The notes under the pieces were generated by a model. That model did no database searches. It had not been told where the DNA came from and saw nothing but the letters and a program-made list of their open reading frames with translations. DNA of 64,000 nucleotides, from NCBI GenBank assembly GCA_002454045.1, contig DKID01000024.1, positions 12,303 to 76,302 on the forward strand. Reading direction: 5' to 3'. This document shows, one piece after another, positions 43,675 to 51,056 of the stretch (position 1 is the first letter of the stretch; each line of letters begins with the position of its first letter). The translations under genes and the position numbers were made by a program. This stretch comes from Nitrospina sp. UBA6727 (GTDB taxonomy: Bacteria > Nitrospinota > Nitrospinia > Nitrospinales > VA-1).

Positions 43675-44208
43675 TTAAAGTTTGCTGGCGGGGGTGACGA
43701 GGGCGGGCCCTTTCACGTGGTCTTCCAAAGTTTCCGCTTGCACTTTGTCTTGCAGTTTCATCAAGGCGTCAATCACCATTTCGGGTCGCGGCGGGCATCC
43801 GGGAATATAAACGTCGACGGGGATGAGCGTGTCAATTCCCATCACGGTGGCGTAGTTGTCGTAGAATCCGCCCGAAACTGTACACACTCCGTAGGCGACG
43901 ACCCATTTTGGTTCGGCCATTTGGTTATAAACTTTGGTGAGAATGGGCGCCTGTTTGTGGCTGATGGTGCCCACCACCATGAGCAGGTCGGCCTGCCGCG
44001 GCGAAAACCGCGGGAACGCCGCGCCCATTCGGTCGAGGTCGTATCGGGGACCGGCCACGGACATGAACTCCATCCCGCAACACGCGGTGATGAAGGGGTA
44101 AATAAAAAACGAAAACTTCCGCGCCCAGTTTATCGCCTGGGTCATTTGTGTGACGATCACGTTGTTGCCGAGATTCATCTCGGTCTCGGTTCTGTATAAT
44201 CCAGCCAT
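43675..44208 (-). CDS. nuoB: NADH-quinone oxidoreductase subunit B
   Basis: The complex I subunit that carries cluster N2. The 177-residue product shows ACCGMEFMSVAGPRYDLDR, GVCTVSGGFYDNY and PGCPPRPEMVIDAL, giving the tandem Cys pair, the third Cys and the fourth Cys that bind N2. GGAGTTGACAAC precedes ATG 44208. It stands alone: the upstream neighbour is divergent and the downstream one convergent, whereas nuoB normally sits within nuoA-N. It could be a duplicate or the only copy of a split operon; the window cannot decide. Confidence 0.96.
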   Translation of the reverse strand: MAGLYRTETEMNLGNNVIVTQMTQAINWARKFSFFIYPFITACCGMEFMSVAGPRYDLDRMGAAFPRFSPRQADLLMVVGTISHKQAPILTKVYNQMAEPKWVVAYGVCTVSGGFYDNYATVMGIDTLIPVDVYIPGCPPRPEMVIDALMKLQDKVQAETLEDHVKGPALVTPASKL

Positions 44209-44352
44209 GTTGTCAACTCCATGAACTAAGGTTCGTCCTCTATTCTAAAGTATTTGCCGCCAAACATCCAAGAAAAAACTTCCGCGCCTTCCGCATTGTG
44301 AATTGCTGACGAATGCGTTACGCTGACGGTCAACGAAAACGGCGGGCAACTG

Positions 44353-44736
44353 ATGGTCAAGTTTTGCTTACAGTGCAAGAACGCGTTCTGGGGCGGGCAA
44401 CATTGCCCGAAATGTCCCGGCGAAATCGCGTTGCTCGACGCCGCCTTGCCCGAGAATAAAAAATATCTTTCGCAACTCAATATCGATGTGCGGCCGAAAT
44501 ATTACGCGCGCAGTTCCATGTTGCTTGCCTGTTTCGGATTCGTGATGGCGTTGCCGCTCGGCGCCTTTGTTTTTTTGCGCGGACTATCTTCCTCCGGCAA
44601 TGTTGAACTGTGGGCCGGCGTCGCCGTCGGCACCATCGTTTTCATCGCGTGGGGATGTTGGTATCTCGCCCACCGACTCTTCGACAAACAAATGGAAGAC
44701 GTCGAGACCGAAGATAAAGAGCCGCAGTTGGACTAA
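44353..44736 (+). CDS. Zinc-finger small membrane protein
   Basis: The 127 residues have an N-terminal zinc-ribbon-like cluster (CLQCKNAFWGGQHCPKC), a linker, and two transmembrane helices (SSMLLACFGFVMALPLGAFV and LWAGVAVGTIVFIAWGCWYL), ending in an acidic tail DVETEDKEPQLD. GGCGGGC precedes the ATG. It is divergent from nuoB by 144 nt and convergent with purD. No family recognised. Confidence 0.75.
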   Translation: MVKFCLQCKNAFWGGQHCPKCPGEIALLDAALPENKKYLSQLNIDVRPKYYARSSMLLACFGFVMALPLGAFVFLRGLSSSGNVELWAGVAVGTIVFIAWGCWYLAHRLFDKQMEDVETEDKEPQLD

Positions 44737-44737
44737 C

Positions 44738-44778
44738 GCCGGCGTCATCGCGTCGTCATCACCGTCACCGCGGCGGCA
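44738..44778. repeat. CGTCATCACCGTCACCGCGGCGG island
   Basis: Run GCCGGCGTCATCGCGTCGTC then ATCACCGTCACCGCGGCGGC between two convergent genes; the reverse complement reads GTGACGGTGATGACGACGCG. Member of the dispersed island family. Confidence 0.5.
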
Positions 44779-44796
44779 TTTTCGTCGCCCGCGTTT

Positions 44797-46086
44797 TCAT
44801 CTTGCGGATTTTGTCGGCGTCGCTTTCCCGCGCGCGCCGATGTCGCGGCGATAATGGATGCCGTCCCATTTAATTTTGTTCACCGCCGCATAGGCTTTTG
44901 TCGCGGCGGCGGCGGTGTCGCGTCCCGTCGCGGTAACTCCCAACACCCGCCCGCCGTTTGTTAAAACTTTGCCGTCGTCCTCTTTCGTCCCGGCGTGAAA
45001 AACCACGACGTCCGGCAGCGCCGCCGCTGCGTCCAACCCCGCAATCTTTTTTCCCTTTTCATAAAATCCCGGATACCCTTTCGCCGCCATCACCACGCAG
45101 ACCGCGGTTGCCGGTTTCCATTGCAAATTACATTGCGCGAGAGTTCCGTCGATGCAGGCTTCGAAGAGAGGGACGATGTCGCTTGCCATGCGAACAAGTA
45201 GCGGCTGCGTTTCCGGGTCGCCGAAGCGCGCATTGAACTCGAGGATTTTTGGTCCGAGCGCGGTGAGCATCAACCCGGCGTAAAGAATTCCGCGATACGG
45301 TCTGCCCTCCGCTTTCATCGCGCGAATCAGAGGAAGCATAATTTCGTCGCGCACTTGCTGGCGCATAACACGGGGGAACGCGGGGGTTGGGGAGCAGGCG
45401 CCCATCCCGCCCGTGTTTGGCCCTTGGTCTCCATCGAGCGCGGCTTTGTGATCCTGCGCCGAATCCATAAGTAGCACGGTGTCGCCGTCGGTAAACGCCA
45501 GCACCGAAACTTCCTGTCCTTCCAAAAAATTTTCGATGACCACTTCGTCGCCCGCCGCGCCGAACGATTTATCTTTCATGATGGCGTCCACCGCGTCGCG
45601 ACTTTCCTTCGCGTTGCGACACAGGATGACGCCTTTCCCCGCCGCTAGCCCGCTGGCTTTGACGACAAGCGGGCGGTTTTCTTCATCGACATAGCGTGCG
45701 GCTTTTTCGTGGGAGGTGAACGTTGCGTATTCCGCCGTCGGCAAGCCGTATTTTTTCATGATGTTTTTGGAGAACGCTTTGCTCCCTTCCAACTCGGCGG
45801 CGCGGGCACTGGGTCCAAAAATCCGCAAACCTTTTTCCTGAAAGCGGTCGACGATTCCCATCACGAGAGGTTGCTCCGGTCCCACCACGGTGAGTCCGAT
45901 TTTATTTTTCTGGGCGAACTCCAAAAGTGAATCAATTTGGTTTGCGGGGATCGGGACGTTGTTGGCGATTGCCGCGGTGCCCGCATTTCCCGGCGCGCAA
46001 AACACCGCCGTCACTTTCGGGCTCTGGTTGATTTTCCAAACCAGAGCGTGCTCTCTTCCGCCGCCGCCTATCACCAACACCCGCAT
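44797..46086 (-). CDS. purD: Phosphoribosylamine-glycine ligase
   Basis: ATP-grasp enzyme for the second step of purine synthesis. The 429-residue product begins MRVLVIGGGGREHALVWKI and contains VVGPEQPLVMGIVDRF, KKYGLPTAEYATF, KASGLAAGKGVILC and RFGDPETQPLL, the GARS signature segments. It ends with a basic tail (RDIGARGKATPTKSAR). It is monocistronic as far as the window shows, with a convergent neighbour downstream and a divergent one upstream. Confident. Confidence 0.97.
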   Translation of the reverse strand: MRVLVIGGGGREHALVWKINQSPKVTAVFCAPGNAGTAAIANNVPIPANQIDSLLEFAQKNKIGLTVVGPEQPLVMGIVDRFQEKGLRIFGPSARAAELEGSKAFSKNIMKKYGLPTAEYATFTSHEKAARYVDEENRPLVVKASGLAAGKGVILCRNAKESRDAVDAIMKDKSFGAAGDEVVIENFLEGQEVSVLAFTDGDTVLLMDSAQDHKAALDGDQGPNTGGMGACSPTPAFPRVMRQQVRDEIMLPLIRAMKAEGRPYRGILYAGLMLTALGPKILEFNARFGDPETQPLLVRMASDIVPLFEACIDGTLAQCNLQWKPATAVCVVMAAKGYPGFYEKGKKIAGLDAAAALPDVVVFHAGTKEDDGKVLTNGGRVLGVTATGRDTAAAATKAYAAVNKIKWDGIHYRRDIGARGKATPTKSAR

Positions 46087-46219
46087 CGTCGCCGCCGATT
46101 ATCTAGTGTGATTAAAATAGAAACTCATATAAAATACACCGGTCTTGCAATCCTTTCAATCTATCGGAGGAACGCGGACGCCGTCGCCGTCTCTTCTTAA
46201 CAGCGGGAGCGTTCCCGGA

Positions 46220-47005
46220 ATGAAAAATTTTTCCGCGACAGTTTGCGCCGCTTTCTTCGCCGCGATTTTATTTACCGCCGGTTGCGGCGGCGGCGAGTCC
46301 CCTGGCGAAACTTACGTCGTCGCGACCGATGCCACCTTGGTGCCGATGTCTTTCATAGGCGCCGACAACGGCATAATCGGGTTTGAGCCTGACCTCATTT
46401 CGGCGCTCGCGAAAAAGGCGGGAGTCAACCTCCGCGTCGTCAATGTCGAGTGGGCGGGATTATTTGGCGGACTCATCACGAAAAAATTCGATATGGTGAT
46501 CAGCTCCGTCACCATTCTGGAAGAACGTAAGGCGCGCATGGCGTTCAGCGAGCCTTACTTGAAAAGCGGTTTGGCTGTGGTGGTCCGCAAAAATCAAGAG
46601 GGCGTCAACTCTTTCGACGACGCGAAAAAAAATGATTTTTTATTCGCAGCGCAGGTTGGAACCACCGCTTATTTCTTTTTGGAAGAACACCCCGCCGTGC
46701 GCAAAAAGGCTTACGAAGCATACGGGCATGCCGTGACCGATCTCATTAACGGAAAAGTTGACGCCGTGGTGGGCGATGGTACCGGCACTTTGTTCTACAA
46801 AAATAAACGCAAACCTTTGTTTGAAAAAATTAAGATGATCGGCGAAATTATAATCAACGAACATTACGGCATCGTGCTTCGCAAGGGGGACACTGCTCTT
46901 TTGGCGCAGGTGAATTCCGCGTTGCAAAAAATCCTGGAGGACGGGACGGTCGCCCGACTCCACAAAAAATGGGAATTGGGCAAAGCCGCGCAGGTGCCGG
47001 AGTAA
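46220..47005 (+). CDS. Polar amino-acid ABC transporter substrate-binding lipoprotein
   Basis: The 261-residue family 3 solute-binding protein has a lipoprotein signal (MKNFSATVCAAFFAAILFTAGCG, lipobox FTAGC). SBP_bac_3 motifs follow: YVVATDATLVPMSFIGADNGI, GFEPDLISALAKKAGV, FDMVISSVTILEERKARMAFSEPY and GIVLRKGDTALLAQVNSALQ. It should bind an amino acid in the periplasm. ATG 46220 starts the signal peptide; upstream in-frame codons overlap the purD promoter region. The permease follows 20 nt later; no ATPase gene is adjacent. Confidence 0.93.
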   Translation: MKNFSATVCAAFFAAILFTAGCGGGESPGETYVVATDATLVPMSFIGADNGIIGFEPDLISALAKKAGVNLRVVNVEWAGLFGGLITKKFDMVISSVTILEERKARMAFSEPYLKSGLAVVVRKNQEGVNSFDDAKKNDFLFAAQVGTTAYFFLEEHPAVRKKAYEAYGHAVTDLINGKVDAVVGDGTGTLFYKNKRKPLFEKIKMIGEIIINEHYGIVLRKGDTALLAQVNSALQKILEDGTVARLHKKWELGKAAQVPE

Positions 47006-47025
47006 ATTTTTCTTCAAGTTATATT

Positions 47026-47793
47026 ATGTCCAAATCATCTTCATCCAAGAAGAAGCCCCGCTCCCAAATCTGGGCGTGGAATCTTGCGGTGGTGATGAGT
47101 TTCGTTTTCCTGTTTTATTTGCCCGCGGAGGAAGTTTTTCTCGCCAAAGAACAAACCGGCAGTTATGTGGAATTGTTGTCGCTGCTACCCTCCGGGATAT
47201 TCTACACGCTTTTGGTCACGTTGCTGGGGAGCGCGTCCGCCATCGTCGTCGGGATGTTGGTGGGCTTTGGAAAACTTTCCGATAATCTTTTCATACGGGT
47301 TCCGGTATCTTTCTATATCGAAATTTTACGCGGCGTGCCGTTGCTGGTTCTTTTATTTTATATCTATTACGCCTTGGGAGAATTCGTTCGCATATCGGCG
47401 CTGGTCGCGGCGGTGGCGGGATTCGGCTTCAGTTACGGGGCTTACATGGCCGATGTGTTTCGGGCGGGGATTGAAGCGGTTCCCAAAGAACAGGGCGAAG
47501 CCGCGCGTAGTCTCGGCATGAATGAAAAACAAACCATGTTGCGGATCATCCTTCCGCAAGCACTGCGCACCATAATTCCCGCCATCGGCAATCAAACTTT
47601 AGGCATGTTGAAAGACACCAGCCTGGTTTCCGTGCTCGCCATTTCCGACATTTTGCGCGTGGGGAATGAATACGCCACCAAGCATTTTAATTATTTTGAA
47701 ACCTATACCTACGTGGCGTTGACCTACCTGTTGCTCACCCTGTTGTTGTCCCGACTGGTACAAAATATCGAAGACCGTTTTCGGACGGCGTAG
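47026..47793 (+). CDS. Amino-acid ABC transporter permease (HisM/GlnP type)
   Basis: A 255-residue inner-membrane permease with about five helices. The conserved cytoplasmic EAA loop for ATPase docking reads EAARSLGMNEKQTMLRIILPQALRTIIPAIGN. The segment IEILRGVPLLVLLFYIYYALGE is another family mark. It starts with basic SKSSSSKKKPRSQIW and a first helix AVVMSFVFLFYLPAEEV. Its partner is the binding protein just upstream; the ATPase is presumably shared or elsewhere. Start fixed at ATG 47026; the frame reaches back to 46969 within the upstream gene. Confidence 0.94.
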   Translation: MSKSSSSKKKPRSQIWAWNLAVVMSFVFLFYLPAEEVFLAKEQTGSYVELLSLLPSGIFYTLLVTLLGSASAIVVGMLVGFGKLSDNLFIRVPVSFYIEILRGVPLLVLLFYIYYALGEFVRISALVAAVAGFGFSYGAYMADVFRAGIEAVPKEQGEAARSLGMNEKQTMLRIILPQALRTIIPAIGNQTLGMLKDTSLVSVLAISDILRVGNEYATKHFNYFETYTYVALTYLLLTLLLSRLVQNIEDRFRTA

Positions 47794-47833
47794 TCATCAT
47801 CGGTCACCGCGATAAGTTCCCCGGTCGTCCCTA

Positions 47834-47862
47834 TTGAATCCCGAGCATTTATATTATATTAT
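47834..47862 (+). promoter_or_regulatory. Candidate tmRNA promoter
   Basis: TTGAAT (47834-47839), 17-nt spacer, TATTAT (47857-47862), about 30 nt before the mature tmRNA 5' end. A second -10-like TATAAA lies at 47870-47875. The precursor would be trimmed by RNase P. Confidence 0.42.
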
Positions 47863-47892
47863 TAGAGGTTATAAATCCTTCCCCAAAACTTA

Positions 47893-48251
47893 GGGGGCGA
47901 TTTGGTTTCGACGGGAGAGTTGAGACAAGGGTTGCATGCACGGGATACCGTTGGCCCGTAAAAAAACGGTTTGTACATAATCGCCAACGATTATGATGCA
48001 GCTGTAGCCGCTTAATTTAATCGGTTACCATCCGCCGCGTCCATGTTTGCGGGAAGCGGATTGGATGTCATTCAGCAAACTGGTTTGGTGCGCATGTTCC
48101 GGGCAAACTGAACGAGATTTTTAGGAACTGGCTTGGGCTTAATCCTGCCTCTGGGAGTTCGCGCGAGTGAGATTTAAAATAGAGGATAAGCATGTAGACG
48201 CCTTTGATTGAAATCTTTCGGACGGGGGTTCGATTCCCCCCGCCTCCACCA
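47893..48251 (+). tRNA. ssrA: tmRNA (SsrA), tag ANDYDAAVAA
   Basis: Transfer-messenger RNA that rescues stalled ribosomes and tags the products for proteolysis. The 5' part GGGGGCGATTTGGTTTCGAC and the 3' end GGGGGTTCGATTCCCCCCGC-CTCCACCA are diagnostic. The acceptor stem pairs GGGGGCG with CGCCTCC (one G-U), the T arm has TTCGATTC, and CCA is encoded. The tag frame lies at 47983-48012: GCC AAC GAT TAT GAT GCA GCT GTA GCC GCT, then TAA at 48013-48015, giving ANDYDAAVAA after the alanine carried by tmRNA itself. It is a one-piece, not a permuted, form. Typed as tRNA here for lack of a closer class. Confidence 0.97.
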
Positions 48252-48536
48252 CCACTATTTTCTTCGGCATGGTAGCGATTGCGCGGGCTTGTCGCGTTGT
48301 GGCAGAGTTTCCTGCGGACGAGGGCTTCCGCGTGAGCGTCTCGTCGCCGACGTCGTCCACCGTCCAACAAAAAACAGGTCGCGGTGTATTCATTGCGGGC
48401 GATGGTGGCGCTGTGGCGGCTTGTCCGGCGATGGTCACGCGCGGCGGCGATGCTAACTCTTTAGATACGCTGAAGGTTTCAGGTCGTGGCGAAAAAACTG
48501 TAAAATTTTGGGAGCGCGGTGGGGCGAGGCGGAACT
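48252..48536. other. Non-coding gap after the tmRNA gene
   Basis: 285 nt with no convincing gene, hairpin or attachment-site duplication of the tmRNA 3' end. Two frames of 82-99 codons cross it on both strands but have Ser/Arg/Val-rich composition unlike real proteins here. No integrase gene follows. Confidence 0.4.
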
Positions 48537-48713
48537 CTACAAACTAGTTTTCTTTTCCTGAATTTCCGCCCTTCTAACCTTCGCCAGTTTTCTAAGTTCA
48601 CCCAGAGCTTTGCGGGCACGAGTGGCGGCGGCTTTTATATTTTTCGTTTCAAAACTGTCATTTTCTGCTAGATAGTTTTCATAGGCAGAAATAATTTGCT
48701 CATGCGTCGCCAT
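48537..48713 (-). CDS. Histone H1-like small basic protein (58 aa)
   Basis: The product begins MATHEQIISAYENYLAENDS and continues with KAAATRARKALGELRKLAKV and RRAEIQEKK, a lysine/arginine-rich amphipathic helix. The pattern KAAxTRxRKxLxELxKLAxxxRxEIQEKK matches the short bacterial H1-like (Hc1-type) nucleoid proteins. AGGAG lies 6-7 nt before the ATG. It is monocistronic between tmRNA and a plus-strand hypothetical gene. A role in chromosome organisation is known for the family and inferred here. The frame is just below the usual length cut-off and easily missed. Confidence 0.75.
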   Translation of the reverse strand: MATHEQIISAYENYLAENDSFETKNIKAAATRARKALGELRKLAKVRRAEIQEKKTSL

Positions 48714-48869
48714 GTCTTACTCCTGTTTGAGGTTGATGGGTCCAAAATCGAGTAGTTAATTACCACACTACCCGCAACCAATCAAACTTTATTGAAGAAT
48801 GAAGAGTCGTGTTAGAGAAAAATGAGCATGTAAGTGTCCGCGCCAAGCCAAACATTTTGTTCATTTTTT

Positions 48870-48891
48870 ATGTTACGCTACTGCGCAACAT
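48870..48891. promoter_or_regulatory. Near-palindrome ATGTTACGC-TACT-GCGCAACAT
   Basis: Two 9-bp arms with one mismatch around a 4-nt centre, 36 nt upstream of the hypothetical gene at 48927 and between divergent genes. It could be an operator or a small hairpin; no known regulator motif was recognised. Confidence 0.35.
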
Positions 48892-48926
48892 ACCGATTAA
48901 TCGCATTGAAAATAGGAAGGTAGGGG

Positions 48927-49346
48927 ATGTCAGAAATAGGCAGACGTTTTTCGTTGGACAAAATAACGGTCGACCCTAAACTCAAAAACCGTATTTTTTC
49001 GGCAGATGGAGATGATCACATCGGCGATTGGGATGGGGAATGTATTGATGATTTGGTGAAAGAAATTGACCGCATTGAAGAACGGAGGGATGTTAATTAT
49101 TCCAGCCTGCCGCACTCCTCCAACATCCCCGATGATTTAAAACCAGAGGTCGGCAAGGATTATCCCGTTTGGACCTGTGACGTAAAGGGGCGTTGCCTCG
49201 TGGGCGACACCGGGTCAGAAATTATGACCGTTGATGAAATTCGCAACCACTACATCAACAAATATGGAAGCATTGACAAGTTTAAGGAAAAATTAGAAAT
49301 TGATAGAGCCAAGTTTATTCGGGAAGTGAAAAATAGATCCGAGTAA
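48927..49346 (+). CDS. Hypothetical soluble protein
   Basis: A 139-residue charged protein without signal peptide or membrane helix. It has a short acidic central segment (DGDDHIGDWDGECIDDLVKE) and a pair of cysteines in WTCDVKGRCLVGDTG, followed by a helical C terminus (KFKEKLEIDRAKFIREVKNRSE). GGAAGGTAGGGG precedes the ATG, a good ribosome-binding site. It lies 59 nt before the rhodanese gene on the same strand. No family recognised. Confidence 0.7.
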   Translation: MSEIGRRFSLDKITVDPKLKNRIFSADGDDHIGDWDGECIDDLVKEIDRIEERRDVNYSSLPHSSNIPDDLKPEVGKDYPVWTCDVKGRCLVGDTGSEIMTVDEIRNHYINKYGSIDKFKEKLEIDRAKFIREVKNRSE

Positions 49347-49405
49347 ATAATTTTCGGGACCGTGAGAATGTTGCAATTTACAAAACCTTTTTAGACGAGG
49401 CCGTA

Positions 49406-49732
49406 ATGGAAAATATTTCTGTCGACGACTTGCATGATGAAATTCAAAAGGCGGGCGGGAACAATTTAATTCTGGACGTCAGGTCCGCTACGGAATATTC
49501 GGAGGGGCATATTGAGGGCGCGCAAAATACTCCCCACGAAGAGGTCGGCGGCATCGTAGAAGACCTGAAAAGTTACGACAAGGTTTATGTTCACTGCAAA
49601 ATGGGTGGGCGGGCTAAAGTAGCTTCCGAGGCTTTGACCCGCGCGGGCTTGGACAATATCGTCTGTGTAGAAAATGGGGGGATGGAGCGCTGGGCGAAGA
49701 TGGGCTGGCCGGTTCAAAGGGAAGAGTCATAA
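49406..49732 (+). CDS. Single-domain rhodanese
   Basis: A 108-residue sulfurtransferase-fold protein. The family marks are ILDVRSATEYSEGHIEGAQN, the active loop VHCKMGGRAKVA with the catalytic cysteine, and GLDNIVCVENGGMERWAKMG at the end. It has no signal peptide, so it acts in the cytoplasm on thiosulfate or a protein persulfide. GAGG precedes the ATG. A strong terminator follows. It is convergent with the nxr operon. Confidence 0.94.
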   Translation: MENISVDDLHDEIQKAGGNNLILDVRSATEYSEGHIEGAQNTPHEEVGGIVEDLKSYDKVYVHCKMGGRAKVASEALTRAGLDNIVCVENGGMERWAKMGWPVQREES

Positions 49733-49735
49733 AAA

Positions 49736-49788
49736 AAACCCAAGAAGAGGGGCCGCGTCAGCGACCTCTCCCTCGGGTTTATTTTTTT
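49736..49788. terminator. Bidirectional terminator between the rhodanese gene and the nxr operon
   Basis: AAAACCCAAGAAGAGG...CCTCTCCCTCGGGTTTATTTTTTT forms a long stem with A runs before and T runs after, so it can end transcription in both directions: after the plus-strand rhodanese gene and after nxrC on the minus strand. A second small hairpin, CACCCG-CGA-CGGGTG, lies at 49856-49870 nearer nxrC. Confidence 0.85.
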
Positions 49789-49905
49789 GCTCTGCGAATA
49801 CTCCACGTTAAAGCATGGTGCCCTGTCTTCGGTCGCTAATCAAATTCCTTCGGAACACCCGCGACGGGTGCTACTCCGATGCGCGCTTACGCTACCAGGG
49901 CGATT

Positions 49906-50910
49906 TTAGTACTGCAGTTCATTCCACTGCGTGATAGCCTTCTGACCATTTCTTTCTTTGTTCTGACCATTCCAAATCGCAATCCCAATCGGAGTTTTGC
50001 CTCCGCTGAACTGCGTGTCGTTGGAATCAGAGGTGGTCAAGGAGCGTTTGAAAACAACTGACCAACGGTCGTTAGACCAGTTGCCGTTGCCCATAACATC
50101 CTGATGAGCCTGCGTGGTCAGGGTGCTAAACCCTTCCGCGTTCAGGTCTTCCACCGAGGATATGCGCATGGAAGCATCAGCAAGGATATTACCGGTAGCA
50201 CGCGCCGGGTTGAATACGCCTTCGTTTTTACCCATGCCAAAGTCGGTGTAGGAACGGCGTTTACTGATATCACCAGCCCCCTGACCCGACATGGTATACG
50301 CCCCACCTGAATCCATCTTGCTACCTGGTTTTGCATTGGGGCCAAGACCACTCAACTTGCCATCGGGCTCATACATGTAGTAACTGCCGGAACCCATAAC
50401 CATATATTTGTACTGGTCTTCCATGTCCAACATGCCAATGTTGCCAGTTTTTCCAGCGCCCTCTTTGTCCCAGGTCGCTTTCCACTGCCAGATGTTGACA
50501 CGCTCGCCGTCACCGCCCATTGTGAAGGGGGGCTCTTCGCCTGACTGATTCACGGGAAACATGATGGCTGCTTGGTCTCTGTATTGCTGAGACTGCACCA
50601 TGATGTCATTACGGGTGGGGTCTGTCCAACTCAAGCGAACAGCGATTTCCCTACCGTTGGTGGCAGCTCTCACGTTCACCCATTTGGTCGCTGGAGCGGG
50701 CCACATGGGATTGGTAATCATCTGCGGATCTAGGTCGACTACGGTGTGCTTGTTGAAAGTCGGACCGTAGCGTGTCCAGAATGGATCATCCGCCTTCACC
50801 GGAATATTTCCAGATACTTTTACCGCTTTGATGGTGGCCGCGTTCGTGGTGGTGAAACTACCCAGAACGAAAGCGAACAGCATCATGAATACAACAGTCT
50901 TTTTACTCAC
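49906..50910 (-). CDS. nxrC: Nitrite oxidoreductase gamma-type (NxrC-like) haem-binding subunit
   Basis: A 334-residue exported protein (signal KKTVVFMMLFAFVLGSFTTTNA) of the ethylbenzene-dehydrogenase gamma/DMSO-reductase type II haem-b subunit family. REIAVRLSWTDPTRNDIM, RVNIWQWKATWDKEG, DLNAEGFSTLTTQ and RWSVVFKRSL are family segments, several shared with the fusion protein at 40518. It should hold one b-type haem and pass electrons from the NxrB clusters outward. Start is GTG 50908-50910 with AAGGAGGG 6 nt upstream. It lies 146 nt after nxrB, with a hairpin in the gap, as the third gene of the operon. Confidence 0.9.
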   Translation of the reverse strand: MSKKTVVFMMLFAFVLGSFTTTNAATIKAVKVSGNIPVKADDPFWTRYGPTFNKHTVVDLDPQMITNPMWPAPATKWVNVRAATNGREIAVRLSWTDPTRNDIMVQSQQYRDQAAIMFPVNQSGEEPPFTMGGDGERVNIWQWKATWDKEGAGKTGNIGMLDMEDQYKYMVMGSGSYYMYEPDGKLSGLGPNAKPGSKMDSGGAYTMSGQGAGDISKRRSYTDFGMGKNEGVFNPARATGNILADASMRISSVEDLNAEGFSTLTTQAHQDVMGNGNWSNDRWSVVFKRSLTTSDSNDTQFSGGKTPIGIAIWNGQNKERNGQKAITQWNELQY

Positions 50911-50984
50911 AGGTGTCCCTCCTTGGCATACCGTAAACGGGAAATTAAAGTTACGCTCTCAACGGTGAAAACCCATCCGTTCCG

Positions 50985-51006
50985 GGCGGGACCCGCAAGC
51001 CCCGCC
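50985..51006 (-). other. Hairpin in the nxrB-nxrC gap
   Basis: GGCGGG, a 10-nt loop and CCCGCC form a short GC-rich stem without a following T run. It may be an RNA-processing or stability element that adjusts nxrC relative to nxrB. Confidence 0.4.
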
Positions 51007-51056
51007 ACGAAACTGGATTGATTTACGCCGCTTTCCAGAGGGCGTTGTGTCGCTCT

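Noticed and set aside
43504..44199. 231-codon plus-strand frame across the repeat and nuoB
   Set aside because: Begins in the repeat region with Phe/Arg-rich nonsense and runs antisense to nuoB.
47893..48251. tmRNA as an integration site of a genomic island
   Set aside because: No integrase, no duplicated 3' end downstream and the following genes have native composition.
48208..48547. Frames of 82-100 codons after the tmRNA
   Set aside because: They overlap the tmRNA 3' end or one another and have no ribosome-binding site or family resemblance.
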